Source: Sphingobacteriaceae bacterium (GTDB taxonomy: Bacteria; Bacteroidota; Bacteroidia; B-17B0; Aurantibacillaceae). From it: a DNA stretch of 7,169 bases. Below, one piece after another: positions 5,898 through 7,169 of the stretch. Position 1 is the stretch's first letter. Every line of letters starts with the position of its first letter. The notes beneath the pieces are model-generated. The model worked only from the letters and a program-made list of their open reading frames with translations, had not been told where the DNA came from and did not search any database. The position numbers and the translations under genes were made by a program. Location of the stretch: contig JAHEYE010000175.1 in the NCBI GenBank assembly GCA_023251695.1, positions 1 through 7,169 of the forward strand. The letters are read 5' to 3'.

Positions 5898-7169
5898 TCA
5901 TTTGCTTTTACTTAATATCCACTTCAATTTGTAATAGCGTGTTCCTATTTTTAAACGCATGAGATAAGTTCCGCTGCTTAAAATTTGGGCAGGAAGAACA
6001 ATATCGTAAGCGCCGTTGTAATAAGTGCCATTCATCAAATTGTAAACTAAGGCGCCCTTCACGTCAAAAATGTCAGCTGTAATTTCAGATTCCTCCATAA
6101 TATCAAAATGAAGCATGGCATTACTTTGTTCTGAAGGATTAGGATAAATATGTATGTTATTGGGAAGCGGTTCTTCAGTAATACTGTATGCATTGTAATT
6201 CGGACGGTTACACATGTTATGCAAAATAATATCATTGCTTTGCCAATTGCTTTTTGTGTAATTGATGGTTTGCATGTCGGATGAATACACTTTTATTTTA
6301 GAGAAATCTTGTCCGTTTGCAATCACAAAGGATAAGAATGTATTGAGCGAGTCTTTCGGTTTGGATAAATACAAATTCAATGTATCCACATTGATCACTG
6401 TTGTAAAAATTACAGCATCACGGTTCAGCCAATAATTACCATAGTCTGATAAATTACAAACGAAAGCATTCTGCGGCAAAAAGGTTGTGAGTAATTGCTC
6501 GGCGTACAATTTATAATAACGGTTTGGGTGAATTAATAAAACCGACGATAAATTATTGTTGTACACTTTTGTAAAACAGGATTTCCATATAGCGAGTTTG
6601 TCGTAATAATTATCTTCATTAATCGGATCGGAAGAAAACACATCAGAAATATGGTTCGGAATTTCAAGCACTTTTGTGAGGCGGCCCGACATACTTAAAT
6701 CAGTATGTGAGAAAAACGGAAAATTAGTCATCACATCACAAGCGCTATGACTTGTACTGAACTTATAACCTAAAGTATCAAGCGCTGTAATTAAATCCTT
6801 ATGAAAGAGAAGATAACCAGGACGGAAAGCTGTTATATTTTTATTGATGATATTCTTTAACAAATCGCGACTTACTTCTATTTCGCCCAATACAGTCACA
6901 TTACTTGAAACACTGCCATCGAAATAGGGCTGATAATTGTAACGTGTATTTCCCAGTGTTCCTAAACCTACAACACTCTGAATGTCGAAATCCGGGACAT
7001 GTGAAACGCTGTGGCTCTGTATATCGTGACCTTTTTCAAAAACATAAGAAATATCCTCCTCGTAGCCGTCGAAAAAATTCTTGGCTAATTTATCCTGCAT
7101 GTAATGCGTTGTTACAAGATAGGTTGCTGAAATGCCATTCGTTTTTTCATAACTGGCATAATCTTTTAT
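5898..7169 (-). CDS. Polysaccharide deacetylase (CE4-like) with T9SS C-terminal sorting domain, 5' end cut by window edge
   Basis: The frame is open to the right edge, giving 423 codons in the window. The Met at 7100 is internal, because 23 upstream codons continue the deacetylase fold (NGISATYLVTTHY resembles the family's ATFFV strand). Numbering is from the edge. The zinc-binding HxxxH of carbohydrate esterase 4 is at H53-SVS-H57 after a GHDIQS turn. The third family motif is probably FRPGY (115-119), and LLIHPNR (211-217) probably supplies the late catalytic His. The TFDD motif with the catalytic Asp would lie outside the window. Residues about 250-330 are a beta-rich linker I cannot name. 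Residues 335-423 form a type IX secretion sorting domain: IYPNPS at 341-346, IFDVKGALVY at 366-375, SSGTYLMRLK at 398-407, then a basic end. The enzyme is therefore predicted to be released or surface-anchored through T9SS and to remove acetyl groups from an extracellular glycan. The neighbouring exopolysaccharide operon is a natural source of substrate, but the 171-base gap suggests separate transcription. Confidence 0.87.
   Translation of the reverse strand: MKDYASYEKTNGISATYLVTTHYMQDKLAKNFFDGYEEDISYVFEKGHDIQSHSVSHVPDFDIQSVVGLGTLGNTRYNYQPYFDGSVSSNVTVLGEIEVSRDLLKNIINKNITAFRPGYLLFHKDLITALDTLGYKFSTSHSACDVMTNFPFFSHTDLSMSGRLTKVLEIPNHISDVFSSDPINEDNYYDKLAIWKSCFTKVYNNNLSSVLLIHPNRYYKLYAEQLLTTFLPQNAFVCNLSDYGNYWLNRDAVIFTTVINVDTLNLYLSKPKDSLNTFLSFVIANGQDFSKIKVYSSDMQTINYTKSNWQSNDIILHNMCNRPNYNAYSITEEPLPNNIHIYPNPSEQSNAMLHFDIMEESEITADIFDVKGALVYNLMNGTYYNGAYDIVLPAQILSSGTYLMRLKIGTRYYKLKWILSKSK

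Noticed and set aside
7098..7100. ATG at 7100 as the start of the deacetylase
   Set aside because: The frame continues to the window edge without a stop, and the upstream residues match the deacetylase fold. Starting here would delete the first catalytic motif and any signal peptide.

Overview
The window is an AT-rich stretch, and every gene I can support lies on the minus strand. It most likely comes from a member of the Bacteroidota. The strongest evidence is a C-terminal type IX secretion (T9SS) sorting domain on the deacetylase, with a YPNP motif and a terminal GTYLMRLK-like strand; that secretion system is essentially confined to this phylum. Low GC, one obligatory TTG start and no clear Shine-Dalgarno sequences fit this. 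I cannot name a genus.

In the direction of transcription (right to left) the layout is as follows. (1) 7169-5898: a polysaccharide deacetylase whose N-terminus lies outside the window and which ends in a T9SS sorting domain. (2) 5897-5727: a 171-base AT-rich gap with no gene, probably the leader of the next unit. (3) 5726-3618: a TolC-like outer-membrane channel fused to a C-terminal TIM barrel resembling GH18-type hydrolases. (4) 3615-2467: a HlyD-like membrane fusion protein with one transmembrane helix. (5) 2457-1015: a cytoplasmic zinc-ribbon protein of TackOD1 type, with a receiver-like N-terminus and a degenerate GGDEF-like C-terminus. (6) 1022-1: a membrane-bound family 2 glycosyltransferase with the D, D, D, QxxRW signature of processive polysaccharide synthases, cut off by the left edge of the window.

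Genes 3 to 6 are packed with gaps of 2 and 9 bases and an 8-base overlap, so they almost certainly form one operon. Read together they look like a synthase-dependent exopolysaccharide machine. The glycosyltransferase would polymerise and extrude the glycan through the inner membrane, the HlyD-like protein would bridge the periplasm, and the TolC-like channel would pass it through the outer membrane. The TIM barrel on that channel could trim or bind glycan, the zinc/GGDEF-like protein could control the synthase, and the T9SS-exported deacetylase could modify the polymer at the cell surface. The parts list differs from the well-known cellulose (Bcs), PNAG (Pga), alginate (Alg) and Pel systems. 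There is no TPR/beta-barrel exporter and no PilZ domain in view. A TolC/HlyD pair serves a polysaccharide synthase, and a pseudo-GGDEF zinc protein sits where a c-di-GMP receptor would be expected. The functional assembly is inference; the domain calls come from reading the sequences without a database search.
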